A stretch of 64,000 bases of DNA from Mycolicibacterium llatzerense (GCF_000878195.1 NZ_JXST01000009.1:62001-126000), one strand, 5' to 3'. Shown: positions 1 to 8,204, numbered from the stretch's first letter. Notes: generated by a model not told the origin, from the sequence alone. Translations and numbers: made by a program.

Positions 1-214
1 GCCGACCGGCCGGGATCGTCAGCTCCACCGTCAGTGGATCAGGACGAGACCACGACGACGCCAGCCACGGCCGCACCTGCGCGGTCACGGGGTCGATGTC
101 GACGAGGCTCTCGAATACCTGTCGTGCATAGGTTTTCGAGATGCCGTTGTAGGCCAGGCGAGGGTCGACGGTGAGTTGCCCGGGCGGCCAGGCGAAGCTG
201 ATGTCGTGCGTCAC
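1..214 (-). CDS. SBP_bac_5 family solute-binding protein, N-terminal part
   Basis: Only the first 71 codons lie in the window; the gene continues past base 1. It starts at a GTG (214-212) that overlaps the TGA of the MFS gene (GTGA), so the two are translationally coupled. The protein begins MTHDISFAWPPG and soon reads RQVFESLVDIDP and RPWLASSW, the classic opening of family 5 (peptide/nickel/opine) solute-binding domains. There is no signal peptide or lipobox before the mature-like sequence, which is odd for an ABC binding protein and suggests a cytosolic ligand-binding protein, unless the real start lies upstream inside the MFS gene. That is unlikely because the upstream codons are not hydrophobic. 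The ligand is unknown. Confidence 0.7.
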   Translation of the reverse strand, partial: MTHDISFAWPPGQLTVDPRLAYNGISKTYARQVFESLVDIDPVTAQVRPWLASSWSRPDPLTVELTIPAGR

Positions 215-1545
215 TGGGCGACTCCGGCTCGAGTGGAGACCGCCGGTCGCGCCGCGGCGGACGCGACGAGGCCGACGACGGCAATCAGTACTCCGGAGAA
301 AACGAACAGGCGGTGCGGGCTATCGAAGCCGCCGATCGCCGTCGCGCCGACCGATACCCCGATCGCCGCACCCAACGCGCGCAGATAGTGGTAGACAGCG
401 GAATCGAACGTGACCCGGCCGGAATTGGTCAGCACGTTCGTGGCCAGTGAGCTCCACAGAAAGCCCATGGCGCCGCCCATCACGGTGGCGCAGATCAGCA
501 GCGAGCCGACGTGATCGGCTGCCACCGCGACACCGAAGCCGGCCAGCGTCAGGCAAGCCGCCCCGTAACTCACCAACCGGGTGTTCTTCGCGTCCTCGCC
601 GGGGCGACCGAACTGGGTGATCGGCAAGAGGCCCGCGACGACCGCCATCGGCAGCAGTACCAGCGCCGCGCGGTAGGAACTGAACAACTGCACCCGTTGC
701 AGGACGTAGATCACCACCAACGTGAAGCCGTTGGTCGCGATGCCCGCGACGAAGACGATCAGAAAGCTGCGGTACAGAATCGGCCGCCGGGTTCCGTCGC
801 CGCCCGACCACCGGCACGCGCCGATCACCACGACGCCCACCACCGTCGCCAGCGCGCCCAAGAGCACCTTGGTCGTCAGCTCGGTCGTCGTCCCGGCCGC
901 GAGGAAGATGACGACCTGCACCAGCCCGAAGCCGACGATCAACGTCGCACCCCGGCGCGACCTCTCGGGCTCAGCGTCGGGCTCGGGTGCCTGCGCGCGT
1001 GCGCCCCACGCCAACAGCGGGATCGACGCGGCGGTGGTCAGCACCGTCTCGTACGGGAAGGCCCGCCACCCCCACGCGTCGTTGAGCACCGCGGTGATCA
1101 ACGGTGAACACAGTGCCGACGCCGACACCACGAGCCCCCACGTTCCGAGGAATGCCGTGTGGTGATCCGGGTAGAACTGTTGCCGCGCGATCCGGAACAG
1201 CTGCGGCGCCAACAATGCCGATGTCGCGCCCTGCAGGAACCGGATGACGATGAGCATCCAGAACGCCGGGCTGAGGCTCGCGGCGATGCCGAGTACGGCG
1301 AGCGCTGCCGAACTGACGTAGAAGGTCGTGACGGGCCGGCAGCGGTGCAGCAGCAGGCCGGCCGGCAGCAGGGTCGCACAGAACCCGGCGAGGAAGGCGA
1401 CGCCGACGTTGGCGGCCACGCCGTAGGGCAGGTGGAAGTAGTCCGAGATCGACGCGTTCAGCAGAACGGTCGCCGAGGAATTCGAATAGAGGGTGTACTC
1501 AGCGAGGTACAGCGACGCCGCAACGGCGTAGAGAGATGGCTTCAT
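211..1545 (-). CDS. MFS transporter
   Basis: A 444-residue integral membrane protein with about a dozen hydrophobic segments, the size of a 12-helix major facilitator. The first half contains the loop LHRCRPV after helix 2 and the charged stretch RFLQGATSALLAPQLFR of helix 4, typical of MFS drug/metabolite exporters. A charged cytoplasmic loop (APEPDAEPERSRRG, about residues 188-201) separates the two halves. The substrate cannot be read from sequence. The downstream gene starts inside its stop codon and encodes a solute-binding-like protein, so export or import of the ligand bound by that partner is a reasonable inference. No strong ribosome-binding site precedes the ATG. Confidence 0.85.
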   Translation of the reverse strand: MKPSLYAVAASLYLAEYTLYSNSSATVLLNASISDYFHLPYGVAANVGVAFLAGFCATLLPAGLLLHRCRPVTTFYVSSAALAVLGIAASLSPAFWMLIVIRFLQGATSALLAPQLFRIARQQFYPDHHTAFLGTWGLVVSASALCSPLITAVLNDAWGWRAFPYETVLTTAASIPLLAWGARAQAPEPDAEPERSRRGATLIVGFGLVQVVIFLAAGTTTELTTKVLLGALATVVGVVVIGACRWSGGDGTRRPILYRSFLIVFVAGIATNGFTLVVIYVLQRVQLFSSYRAALVLLPMAVVAGLLPITQFGRPGEDAKNTRLVSYGAACLTLAGFGVAVAADHVGSLLICATVMGGAMGFLWSSLATNVLTNSGRVTFDSAVYHYLRALGAAIGVSVGATAIGGFDSPHRLFVFSGVLIAVVGLVASAAARPAVSTRAGVAQ

Positions 1546-1898
1546 TTTTCATCACAGGAACTGGAAGGGCGAACGTTCGGGCAGCGAGAATCAGCGCGCG
1601 AATTTGTTCAACGGCGCCAGGCGGGCGCGGTTCCAGATCGAGGAGAGAAAAGACGGGGTGCACGACGAGTACGCCCGCACCATGGGTGCGGGAACCTGGT
1701 CAGAACGAGCACCCACGCGGGCGACTATACCGGTCAGCCCCTCGCGCGCCCTCGGTGCCTGAGGGCACAATCCCTCCCGCGAGATTTGCCGGAGACGCGC
1801 CGCGCAGCGATGCGCCGCCGGTGTCTTGATTGCTGCATGGCATATATTTGCTGGTCAGGGGTTTGTCTTCCTTTCCTGTGTGCGGGTAGGATGCAAGG
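1546..1898. other. intergenic region between MFS gene and cutinase gene
   Basis: This 353-base stretch separates divergent genes. No convincing coding sequence was seen in either strand. It contains a 7-base inverted repeat TGGGTGC/GCACCCA at 1683-1689 and 1709-1715 with a 19-base loop, of unknown value. An AT-rich patch (CATATATTTG, 1841-1850) about 50 bases before the cutinase start is the most likely -10 region for that gene. Confidence 0.5.
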
Positions 1899-2834
1899 AT
1901 GCTGTTTCGCCACGTACGTAGCTCAGGCGTTGCTGGCGCGTCTGCTGCGCTTCGCTGGGCCGGCCTGGGTGCCTCGGTTCTGCTCACCGTCGCGGCCCCG
2001 CTCGTCATCCCGAGCGTGGCGGCTGCCGACGACTGCCCCGACGCCGAAGTCATCTTCGCGCGCGGCACCGACGAGCCGGTGGGCATGGGCCGTGTCGGTG
2101 ATGCTCTCGTCGATTCGCTCCGTAGCAAGACCGGCGGCTTGGTCATCAGGTCCTACGCGGTGAACTACAAGGCCACGATCACGCAGCGGCACAGTGGCGA
2201 GGGCGCCAAGGACGCGATTGCTCGCGTCAAGTCCACCGTGGCCGAGTGCCCCAACACCAAGATCGTGCTGGGTGGCTACTCGCAAGGCGCGAGTGTGGTC
2301 AACATTGTGGCCGGCTTCTCCGGTATCAACTGGGGTGATCCGCTGCCGTCCGAGTACGTGAAAAACATTGCGGCGGTGGCTACTTTCGGCAATCAGGCTG
2401 ACCGTACCGACGGTGCGCCACCGACCCAGAAATCACCGCTCAGCGCCAAGGCGATCGATCTGTGCAACCCTGCAGACCCGATTTGTCACGCGGGTGCGGG
2501 CAACTCCTGGAGCGGGCATACGCAGGGCTACGTCCCCGAGTACACCGACCAGGCGGCGTCTTTCGTTGCATCTGCGCTTCTTGCCGGGACGGCTCGGACC
2601 CTGCCCGGCTACGGCTCGCAGGCCCCGGCGTATGGCCCGCAGCCCGGGCCTGGTCCGCAGGCTGGTTATGGTGCGTTGCCGGGGCCGCCGCCGGCCTACG
2701 GCACGCCGCCCGGACCTCCGCAGACCTACGGCACGCCGCCCGGCCCGCAGGCGGGCTACGGATTGCAGCCTCCCGGTTCGGTTCCGCCGGTGTCTGCGCC
2801 GACATCGTCGTCTCCCGTACCGGGGTTGGTCTAG
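1899..2834 (+). CDS. secreted cutinase-family hydrolase with Pro/Gly/Tyr-rich tail
   Basis: A 311-residue secreted serine esterase of the mycobacterial cutinase (Culp) family. Residues about 1-42 are a signal peptide ending near PSVAAADD. The catalytic domain starts DDCPDAEVIFARGTDEP; the nucleophile serine sits in GGYSQGAS, the acid in CNPADPIC and the histidine in WSGHTQGY, with the usual paired cysteines. From about residue 230 the protein becomes a low-complexity tail of YG-x-x-PGP units, including a DNA direct repeat. Family members cleave lipid esters or cutin-like polyesters outside the cell. The start ATG is preceded by GGGTAGG at 1884-1890. Its stop overlaps that of the convergent TetR gene by four bases (CTAG). 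Confidence 0.92.
   Translation: MLFRHVRSSGVAGASAALRWAGLGASVLLTVAAPLVIPSVAAADDCPDAEVIFARGTDEPVGMGRVGDALVDSLRSKTGGLVIRSYAVNYKATITQRHSGEGAKDAIARVKSTVAECPNTKIVLGGYSQGASVVNIVAGFSGINWGDPLPSEYVKNIAAVATFGNQADRTDGAPPTQKSPLSAKAIDLCNPADPICHAGAGNSWSGHTQGYVPEYTDQAASFVASALLAGTARTLPGYGSQAPAYGPQPGPGPQAGYGALPGPPPAYGTPPGPPQTYGTPPGPQAGYGLQPPGSVPPVSAPTSSSPVPGLV
2695..2743 (+). repeat. 19-bp direct repeat, 30-bp period, in cutinase tail
   Basis: The 19-mer CCTACGGCACGCCGCCCGG occurs at 2695-2713 and again at 2725-2743. It encodes successive YGTPPG units of the cutinase tail and probably arose by local duplication. It is a place where slippage could change tail length between strains. Confidence 0.85.
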
Positions 2835-3457
2835 CGCGACCCCTGCGGCGGTGTCCCCAGCATCATGAGCGCGACATCGACGGCTTCATCGACCATGTCC
2901 TGCAACGGAATTCCCTGATGAACAGCAAAGGTCAACAGCTCGTTCAACGCGCCCAGCAGCATGACGACCCGAAGCAACGACACCGGGGCAGCGCCAGTTT
3001 CGCGCAATTGCTCGGTCTCCGTGAGGTTCTGGATGAGTGCGCGGTAGGCCTCGGCGTACTGAAAATGCAAGGCCCAGCTCTTGGGGCCGAGCGCGGCGAA
3101 ATCTCGGGTGAGCGCACTGGTCAGCGCGGGCCGCTGGTCGCATACGCCGATCCAGGCCTCGACGGCGGCACGGACCTGGTCTTCGTTCGAGGCCGCCGGG
3201 TCGATGGCCTGCCGAATGGCGTCGATGATGATCCGGACGCTCTCCGAGTAGAGCGCCTTCAGGCAGTCTTCGATGTCGGTGAAGTGCTGATAGAAGGTGC
3301 GCCGTGAGGTGGCGGCCACCCGCACCACGTCGGCGACGGTGACGCGGGCGAAGCCGGTCTCGACGATGCAGTCGGCCATCGCATCGAGCAGGCGCTGCCG
3401 GTGCCCCTTGCTATCGGGCTCGGCAGTCAGCGACGGACGTTCTTGCACCCTTGACAT
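2831..3457 (-). CDS. TetR family regulator
   Basis: A 208-residue TetR-type repressor. The N-terminal helix-turn-helix is VTVADVVRVAATSRRTFYQHF, about residues 38-58, with a variable ligand domain after it. The start chosen is the ATG at 3457 (MSRVQERPS); a longer reading to 3496 would run through both palindromic operators and is less likely. It is divergent from the monooxygenase gene at 3550, and the 92-base gap holds two GGTAC-N6-GTACC sites, so it very probably represses that gene and itself. The inducer is likely a ketone or lipid substrate of the monooxygenase (inference). Confidence 0.9.
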   Translation of the reverse strand: MSRVQERPSLTAEPDSKGHRQRLLDAMADCIVETGFARVTVADVVRVAATSRRTFYQHFTDIEDCLKALYSESVRIIIDAIRQAIDPAASNEDQVRAAVEAWIGVCDQRPALTSALTRDFAALGPKSWALHFQYAEAYRALIQNLTETEQLRETGAAPVSLLRVVMLLGALNELLTFAVHQGIPLQDMVDEAVDVALMMLGTPPQGSR

Positions 3458-3473
3458 CTTTCCCCACGGTCGT

Positions 3474-3489
3474 GGTACGTTCGTGTACC
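3474..3489. promoter_or_regulatory. operator-like palindrome GGTAC-N6-GTACC, site 1
   Basis: GGTACGTTCGTGTACC has perfect five-base arms around six bases. It lies between the divergent TetR and monooxygenase starts, 25 bases centre to centre from an identical-arm site. A TTGACA hexamer at 3451-3456 lies upstream with TACGTT (3476-3481) 19 bases later, inside this site, so repressor binding would block that possible promoter. Confidence 0.7.
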
Positions 3490-3498
3490 GCACCACCT

Positions 3499-3514
3499 GG
3501 TACGAATATGTACC
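3499..3514. promoter_or_regulatory. operator-like palindrome GGTAC-N6-GTACC, site 2
   Basis: GGTACGAATATGTACC repeats the arms of the first site with a different centre. The two sites are about 2.4 helical turns apart, so two repressor dimers would sit on roughly opposite sides of the helix. The site ends 35 bases before the monooxygenase ATG. Confidence 0.7.
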
Positions 3515-3549
3515 ACATTTGCCGTCGCCTCAAGGGGAGAAGGACCATC

Positions 3550-5106
3550 ATGGTGGATCACGAGATCGTCGTTGTCGGCGCCGGATTCTCCGGTATCGGA
3601 CTGGGGATTCAGCTCAAGAAGGCCGGCTTTGAGGATTTCAGGATCCTGGATGCCGCCGACGGTATCGGGGGAGTATGGCACCACAACCGGTACCCCGGTG
3701 TCGCCGTTGATATCCCGTCGACCACGTACTCGTACTCGTTCGAGAGCAACCCCTCCTGGTCGCGGCTCTTCGCACCCGGCGCCGAACTGCGGCAGTACGC
3801 CGAGAGTTGCGTGGACAAGTACGGGCTGCGACCGCATATTCAGTTGCGCACCAAGGTCGACCGCGCGGTGTTCGACGAGCGCGAGAACGTCTGGCACGTC
3901 CACACCGACCGCGGCCTGATCATTGCCCGGTTTCTGATCGGTGCGGTCGGCCCGCTCGACCAGCCGAAGAATCCGGACATCAAGGGCATCGACGATTTTC
4001 GCGGAGAGTTGGTGCACACCGCGCGGTGGGATGATGCGGTCGAAATCGACGGCAAGCGGGTTGCGGTCATCGGAACCGGCGCCACCGCACTACAACTCGT
4101 GCCGCAGCTGGCCGAGCGGTCCGCGCACCTGGACGTCTACCAGCGCACACCCATCTGGGTGGTGCCGAAGTTCGACGGCGCCATCCCGGAATGGGTGCAG
4201 GGGATGTTCGAGGCCGTGCCGTTCACGCAGGACGCGGTCAGCATGGTCACGACGGTGCTCTCCGACTTCATCTTCACTGCCGGTGTGGTCTACCACACGC
4301 GGCTGCCGTTCCTGGTCCGCGGCATCGAGCAGGTCTGCCGCCGGCACCTCGCAAATCAGGTCGAGGATCGCGAGCTCCGCGAAAAGCTCACTCCAGCATA
4401 TGCATTCGGTTGCAAGCGGCCGTCGTTCTCCAACACCTACCTCAGTACGTTCAACCGGGACGACGTCGATCTGGTCACCGATCCCATCGCCAGGATCACC
4501 GAACGCGGGATCATCACCGAGACGATGGATTCGCAGACCGGCGCACGGCGCGAAATCGAGCATGCTGTCGATACCCTGGTGCTGGCAACAGGTTTCAATA
4601 TTCTGCAGCTCGGTGCCATGCCGGCGTTCCCGGTCGTCGGGCTCGGCGGCGTGGAGCTGGGTGCGTTCTGGGACGAGAATCGCTATCAGAACTACGAGGG
4701 CGTCTCGACGCCGATCGCACCGAACTTCTGGTTGATGAACGGGCCGTGGTCGGTGACGGGCGCCTCGTGGTTCTCGATCATCGAAGCGGGGTGCCGCCAC
4801 ATCGTGCGCTGTCTTCAAGAGGCCCGTCGCCGCGGAGCCACTCGTGTGGCCGTCAAGCAGGAACCCCACGACGAGTACATGCGCAGCATGCGAAAGAAGG
4901 CTGCCCACACGGTTTTCGTGCAACCCAGCTGCGCCCAGGCGAACAGCTACTACTTCGACCGTCATGGCGACGCGCCGTTCGTGCGGCCGGTATCCGGGGT
5001 GTCTCTTTGGTTGGCCAGCAAGACATTTGATCTAGACAGCTATGACTACACGACCGGCGCGCGCAAGCGCGGGCGCACCAGAGTTGCTGTGGAACAAGGG
5101 GTCTAG
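3550..5106 (+). CDS. flavin-containing Baeyer-Villiger-type monooxygenase
   Basis: A 518-residue class B flavoprotein monooxygenase that would use FAD, NADPH and O2 to insert oxygen into a ketone or oxidise a heteroatom. The FAD-binding GAGFSGIGLG is at about residues 9-18. The Baeyer-Villiger fingerprint FRGELVHTARWD is at about 155-166, the NADPH Rossmann motif GTGATALQ at about 178-185, and an ATGF motif follows at about 345. The ATG at 3550 is chosen because AGGGGAGAAGGA directly precedes it. It is divergent from a TetR gene with shared operators, so expression is probably inducible by substrate. The substrate is not evident. The downstream hairpin at 5189 ends the unit. Confidence 0.9.
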   Translation: MVDHEIVVVGAGFSGIGLGIQLKKAGFEDFRILDAADGIGGVWHHNRYPGVAVDIPSTTYSYSFESNPSWSRLFAPGAELRQYAESCVDKYGLRPHIQLRTKVDRAVFDERENVWHVHTDRGLIIARFLIGAVGPLDQPKNPDIKGIDDFRGELVHTARWDDAVEIDGKRVAVIGTGATALQLVPQLAERSAHLDVYQRTPIWVVPKFDGAIPEWVQGMFEAVPFTQDAVSMVTTVLSDFIFTAGVVYHTRLPFLVRGIEQVCRRHLANQVEDRELREKLTPAYAFGCKRPSFSNTYLSTFNRDDVDLVTDPIARITERGIITETMDSQTGARREIEHAVDTLVLATGFNILQLGAMPAFPVVGLGGVELGAFWDENRYQNYEGVSTPIAPNFWLMNGPWSVTGASWFSIIEAGCRHIVRCLQEARRRGATRVAVKQEPHDEYMRSMRKKAAHTVFVQPSCAQANSYYFDRHGDAPFVRPVSGVSLWLASKTFDLDSYDYTTGARKRGRTRVAVEQGV

Positions 5107-5188
5107 CGCGCAATGGCATTTACGCGGTCGTGATAAAACCGCCGGAAGCCCGCACTGCGTGAGCATGGCTAATTCCTGAAGAATTGCT

Positions 5189-5219
5189 GTACGCCGCGCT
5201 TCGTGCGGCGTACGCTTTT
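5189..5219 (+). terminator. intrinsic terminator-like hairpin
   Basis: GTACGCCGC (5189-5197) pairs perfectly with GCGGCGTAC (5205-5213) around a seven-base loop, followed by GCTTTT. It lies 83 bases after the monooxygenase stop and is the clearest factor-independent terminator in the window. Confidence 0.75.
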
Positions 5220-5274
5220 CTGAGCTGCGCCGGGTGCGGCCTGCCTCGGCGCAGTGCGAACTTCGGGAGCAACC

Positions 5275-5406
5275 ATGTTGGCCCAGGGATTTGACGGCGT
5301 CATCGTCGGTGCTCGATGCGCCGGCGCGCCGCCAGCTGCTCAACCACCGCCATGCCTACGTGACGCCCGCCGAGGCGCTGAAACCTGCTGGGGCGACGGA
5401 GGTTGA
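5275..5406 (+). pseudogene. remnant of an FAD-dependent oxidoreductase N-terminus
   Basis: The frame from ATG 5275 reads MLAQGFDGVIVGARCAGAP. The core DGVIVGARCAGAP matches the opening dinucleotide-binding motif (V-x-V-G-A-R-C-A-G-S/A-P) of FAD-dependent geranylgeranyl-reductase/monooxygenase-like proteins. Similarity is lost at once, and the frame stops after 43 codons, where a normal gene would have about 400. A neighbouring frame stays open to 5424 with no recognisable domain. I read this as a decayed gene fragment. A very short real peptide gene is possible but less likely. The rest of the 326-base gap (5107-5432) holds only the terminator hairpin. Confidence 0.5.
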
Positions 5407-5432
5407 CGCCAGTAGCGCGTGCTGAGTGGATT

Positions 5433-6227
5433 TCAGGTCAGGGTGTAGGACGTCATCGACAGCGACCCGTACGTATAGCCGTCGACGAGTACATTCGCGG
5501 GAGTGTCGGCCGCCGAACACAATCCGGCGAAGTAGAGCATCGGAATGAAATGATCCGGTGTCGGCGCGGCGGCGGCGAAGTCGGCATGTTCCCGCAGCCG
5601 TACGATTTGGTCGGGGGCACGGGTCAGTAGATCGGCTGCGGCATCGTCGAACCTGGTGGCCCAATCGAATCCGCTGTTGGCGAGCCGCGTGTTCATGGCC
5701 CGTAGGTTGTGCACGATGTTGCCGCTGCCGACGATCAGGACACCCCGGCTGCGCAGCTCGGCCAATTGCGCGCCGAGTGCGACGTGTTCCTCCAGGGGTT
5801 TCTCAGCGTCGATCGACAACTGCACCACCGGGATCGAGGCGTCGGGAAAGGCGTGTACCAACACCGACCACGTGCCGTGGTCGATGCCCCAGCTGTCCTG
5901 GTCAGCTCCGACCCAGGTCGGTTTGACGGTCTCGGCGATCTCGTCGGCGAGTTCGGGCAGTCCCGGCGCCGGGTACTGCACATCGAACAGCTCCTGTGGG
6001 AAGCCGTAGAAGTCGTGGATGGTGCGAGGCCGCGCCATGGCCGTGACCGCGGTGGCGTTGATGTACCAGTGCGCGCTGATCACCAGGATCGCCCGGGGGC
6101 GGGGCACGGACTGGCCGAACTCCGTCCAGGCGGCCGTATATCGGTTGCGTTCCACGGCGTTCATCGGACTGCCGTGTCCGATGAACGCCGCCGGCATGAG
6201 GGCGTGCAGGTCCGCTGATCGGGTCAT
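5433..6227 (-). CDS. LigB-type extradiol ring-cleavage dioxygenase (DODA/YgiD family)
   Basis: A 264-residue class III extradiol dioxygenase of the 4,5-DOPA dioxygenase/YgiD family, a metal enzyme that opens catecholic rings. The four histidines expected as ligands or active-site residues are present: H18 in IGHGSP, H53 in SAHW, H173 in NIVHNL and H226 in PDHFIP. The start is the ATG at 6227 (MTRSADLH); an open frame continues upstream to 6452 but overlaps the preceding gene. It begins 22 bases after the flavoprotein stop and is probably the third gene of the VOC-flavoprotein-dioxygenase operon. It may cleave a catechol or act on another small phenolic. Confidence 0.85.
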   Translation of the reverse strand: MTRSADLHALMPAAFIGHGSPMNAVERNRYTAAWTEFGQSVPRPRAILVISAHWYINATAVTAMARPRTIHDFYGFPQELFDVQYPAPGLPELADEIAETVKPTWVGADQDSWGIDHGTWSVLVHAFPDASIPVVQLSIDAEKPLEEHVALGAQLAELRSRGVLIVGSGNIVHNLRAMNTRLANSGFDWATRFDDAAADLLTRAPDQIVRLREHADFAAAAPTPDHFIPMLYFAGLCSAADTPANVLVDGYTYGSLSMTSYTLT

Positions 6228-6249
6228 CGTGCGGTCAACGCTACCGGGA

Positions 6250-7704
6250 TTACGTTCCGGATGCCGCTGCGGCAGCGGCGCGTCCCGCCCGCCGCCCGAA
6301 GAACGAACCGGCACCCAGTTGCGTGCCGCTGGAATACCCCTTGGCGTCCTGCGCAATGGTGGAGGCGCAGGCGCCGGCGGCGTAGAGCCCGGAGACGGCA
6401 GTGCCGTCGTCGCGAAGCACTTCACCGTCGACCGAGATCGCCAGGCCCCCAAGGGTGAACCCGCTGTAGAACGCCTTGCCCAGACTCAGATCGAATGCCG
6501 CCCATGGACCGACGTCCTGAGGCTCCAGATACGTTGCGGCCTTGTGGAAGTCGGGGTCCTCGCCAACGGCCGCGCTCGCGTTGTACCTATCGAGGGAGGC
6601 CTGCAGCCTGCCGGCTGGGATGCCGAGTGCCGTTTCCATTTCGGCGACGTTCTCCCAACCGTCGATCAACGGAACCAACGGCATCGCCGGCATCTCGACG
6701 TGCCGGGAGTCGACAACGAGATAGGCGACACTGCCGGGCTGCTCAAGGGCGAAGGCGGAAGTTCTCGCGTGATATGAATCTTCGGCGACAAACCGGTCCC
6801 CGTTGCGGTTCACGATGAGGCCGGTGAGCAGCTTGGCAGGCGGATACGCGGGCGCGGTCATGAACGCCTGGTCCAGGTATTTGGTTGCCGCTCCGACGGA
6901 TTGCCCCAACCGGATGCCGATGCCATCGTCGTAGCTGCTGCCCAAGGCGAAGACACGCTCGTCGGCCAGTTGTGGGAGATGCTGCGCCAGCATCTCCCGG
7001 TTCATCACGAAGCCACCAGTGGTCAGAACGACGGATTTCGCCCGCACGGCCCCGGTCTCACCGAAGCTCTTCCAGGTTGCTCCGACGACCCGGTCATCGT
7101 CGACGACGAGCGCGCAGACGCCTGTCTCGTAACGGATCTCCGCACCCAGTCTTGCCAGCCGCTCGACCAGTAGCTTGACCACCATTCCCGCGCCACCGGT
7201 ATCGCCGGGCACCGGAACCTTGTGGCCCCGGGGGGCCGGCACCGCACGGTCGCGGAACGGCCACACCTGCTCGTTTCCGGTGTACATCAGCCCCTGCGTC
7301 TCCGGCTGGATAACGGCCTTGTGCGGGTAATAGCTGCGCTCGAATTCGAACCCCAGCGCTTCGAGCCATCCGAGATGCTCCGCGCTGCCCTCGCAGTAGG
7401 CGCTGATCAGCTCCGGCACAGGCTCTTTCGAGACCGCGGTCAGATAGGCGGCCATCTCGGCGGCGGAGTCGGTCTGGCCGGTGGCTTCCTGGACCGCGGT
7501 GCCGCCGCCCAAGTAGAAGTGGCCGCCCGCCATGGCTGTGGTGCCGCCGGCGACCGCGGCACGTTCGAGCACCAATACGCGCGCACCCGACGCGGCTGCT
7601 TCGACAGCCGCGCATCCGCCTGCCATGCCGAGTCCGACAACCAGCACGTCGACCTCGTCGGAGAACGACGAAACACCCTCTGCCGATACTGTTTCCGGAA
7701 TCAT
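6250..7704 (-). CDS. FAD-dependent dehydrogenase, fumarate reductase/3-ketosteroid dehydrogenase type
   Basis: A 484-residue flavoprotein of the FAD_binding_2 superfamily. The FAD site reads VLVVGLGMAGGCAAVEAA (about residues 20-37) and the conserved GGTTAMAGGHFYLGG follows at about 53. The C-terminal FAD-contact segment is GLYAAGACAS, then SSGTQLGAGSFFGRRAG. The family includes fumarate reductases, urocanate reductases and 3-ketosteroid delta-1-dehydrogenases (KstD). This protein is shorter than KstD (about 560 residues), so the steroid role rests on the nearby kshA. The ATG sits at 7704-7702 and touches the VOC stop (TGATG), so translation is coupled. Confidence 0.82.
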   Translation of the reverse strand: MIPETVSAEGVSSFSDEVDVLVVGLGMAGGCAAVEAAASGARVLVLERAAVAGGTTAMAGGHFYLGGGTAVQEATGQTDSAAEMAAYLTAVSKEPVPELISAYCEGSAEHLGWLEALGFEFERSYYPHKAVIQPETQGLMYTGNEQVWPFRDRAVPAPRGHKVPVPGDTGGAGMVVKLLVERLARLGAEIRYETGVCALVVDDDRVVGATWKSFGETGAVRAKSVVLTTGGFVMNREMLAQHLPQLADERVFALGSSYDDGIGIRLGQSVGAATKYLDQAFMTAPAYPPAKLLTGLIVNRNGDRFVAEDSYHARTSAFALEQPGSVAYLVVDSRHVEMPAMPLVPLIDGWENVAEMETALGIPAGRLQASLDRYNASAAVGEDPDFHKAATYLEPQDVGPWAAFDLSLGKAFYSGFTLGGLAISVDGEVLRDDGTAVSGLYAAGACASTIAQDAKGYSSGTQLGAGSFFGRRAGRAAAAAASGT

Positions 7705-8204
7705 CAGGCGCCCGCCGCAGCTTTCTTGATGTGCTCGAACATCGCACGAATCTCGGGGCTGAACGCGCCGAGTTCGATGTACGGCACCCCGGCAGACGCG
7801 CCGTCGACATAGGCGAAACGCATCAGACCGCCCGACATCTCGCCCTGTTGGACGATGGCCAGGCCCTGTTCCTGCGCCGACGCCACGGCCGCGTCGAAAT
7901 CACCCGGCTCGAAACACACATGGTGCAGTCCCGGACCGCTGCGCTCGAGGAATTCGGTGTAGATGCTGGTGCCCCGCACCGGCTGGATCAGCTCCAACTG
8001 CATGGCGCCCGAGTACGACATCGAAATGTGGGCGGTGAAATCCGCGGGCTCGCCGTGCAGGCGACAGGTCTCCGGCCCGAACTCGATGTTGGGCATCCGG
8101 ACCCATGTGCCCACCCCGAACTGCTTGCTCAGCAACTGCTCGGTTGCCTCGATATCGTCCGTGACCCAGGCGATTTGGCAGATCGGTCCGTACGCGACGG
8201 TCAT
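7704..8204 (-). CDS. VOC (glyoxalase/bleomycin resistance) family protein
   Basis: A 166-residue vicinal-oxygen-chelate protein with two beta-alpha-beta modules. The first opens ICQIAWVTDDIEATE and the second contains GPGLHHVCFEPGDFDAA and ends VPYIELGA, giving the usual His/Glu metal ligands. Members include extradiol dioxygenases, epimerases and lyases; the HHVCFE block and the length resemble methylmalonyl-CoA epimerase-like lyases, but the reaction is not known here. The ATG at 8204 is chosen because GGAAGG (8216-8211 on this strand) precedes it. It is the first gene of a leftward operon divergent from a TetR gene, with a palindrome between them. Confidence 0.85.
   Translation of the reverse strand: MTVAYGPICQIAWVTDDIEATEQLLSKQFGVGTWVRMPNIEFGPETCRLHGEPADFTAHISMSYSGAMQLELIQPVRGTSIYTEFLERSGPGLHHVCFEPGDFDAAVASAQEQGLAIVQQGEMSGGLMRFAYVDGASAGVPYIELGAFSPEIRAMFEHIKKAAAGA

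Noticed and set aside
1683..1715. Inverted repeat TGGGTGC/GCACCCA as a regulator site or terminator
   Set aside because: The 19-base loop, no T run and position in the middle of a divergent gap give no functional support.
1841..1860. The 10-mer ATTTGCTGGT shared with 46041-46050, each near a cutinase gene
   Set aside because: The copies have opposite orientation relative to their cutinase genes and the flanks differ, so chance similarity of AT-rich promoter DNA is likelier.
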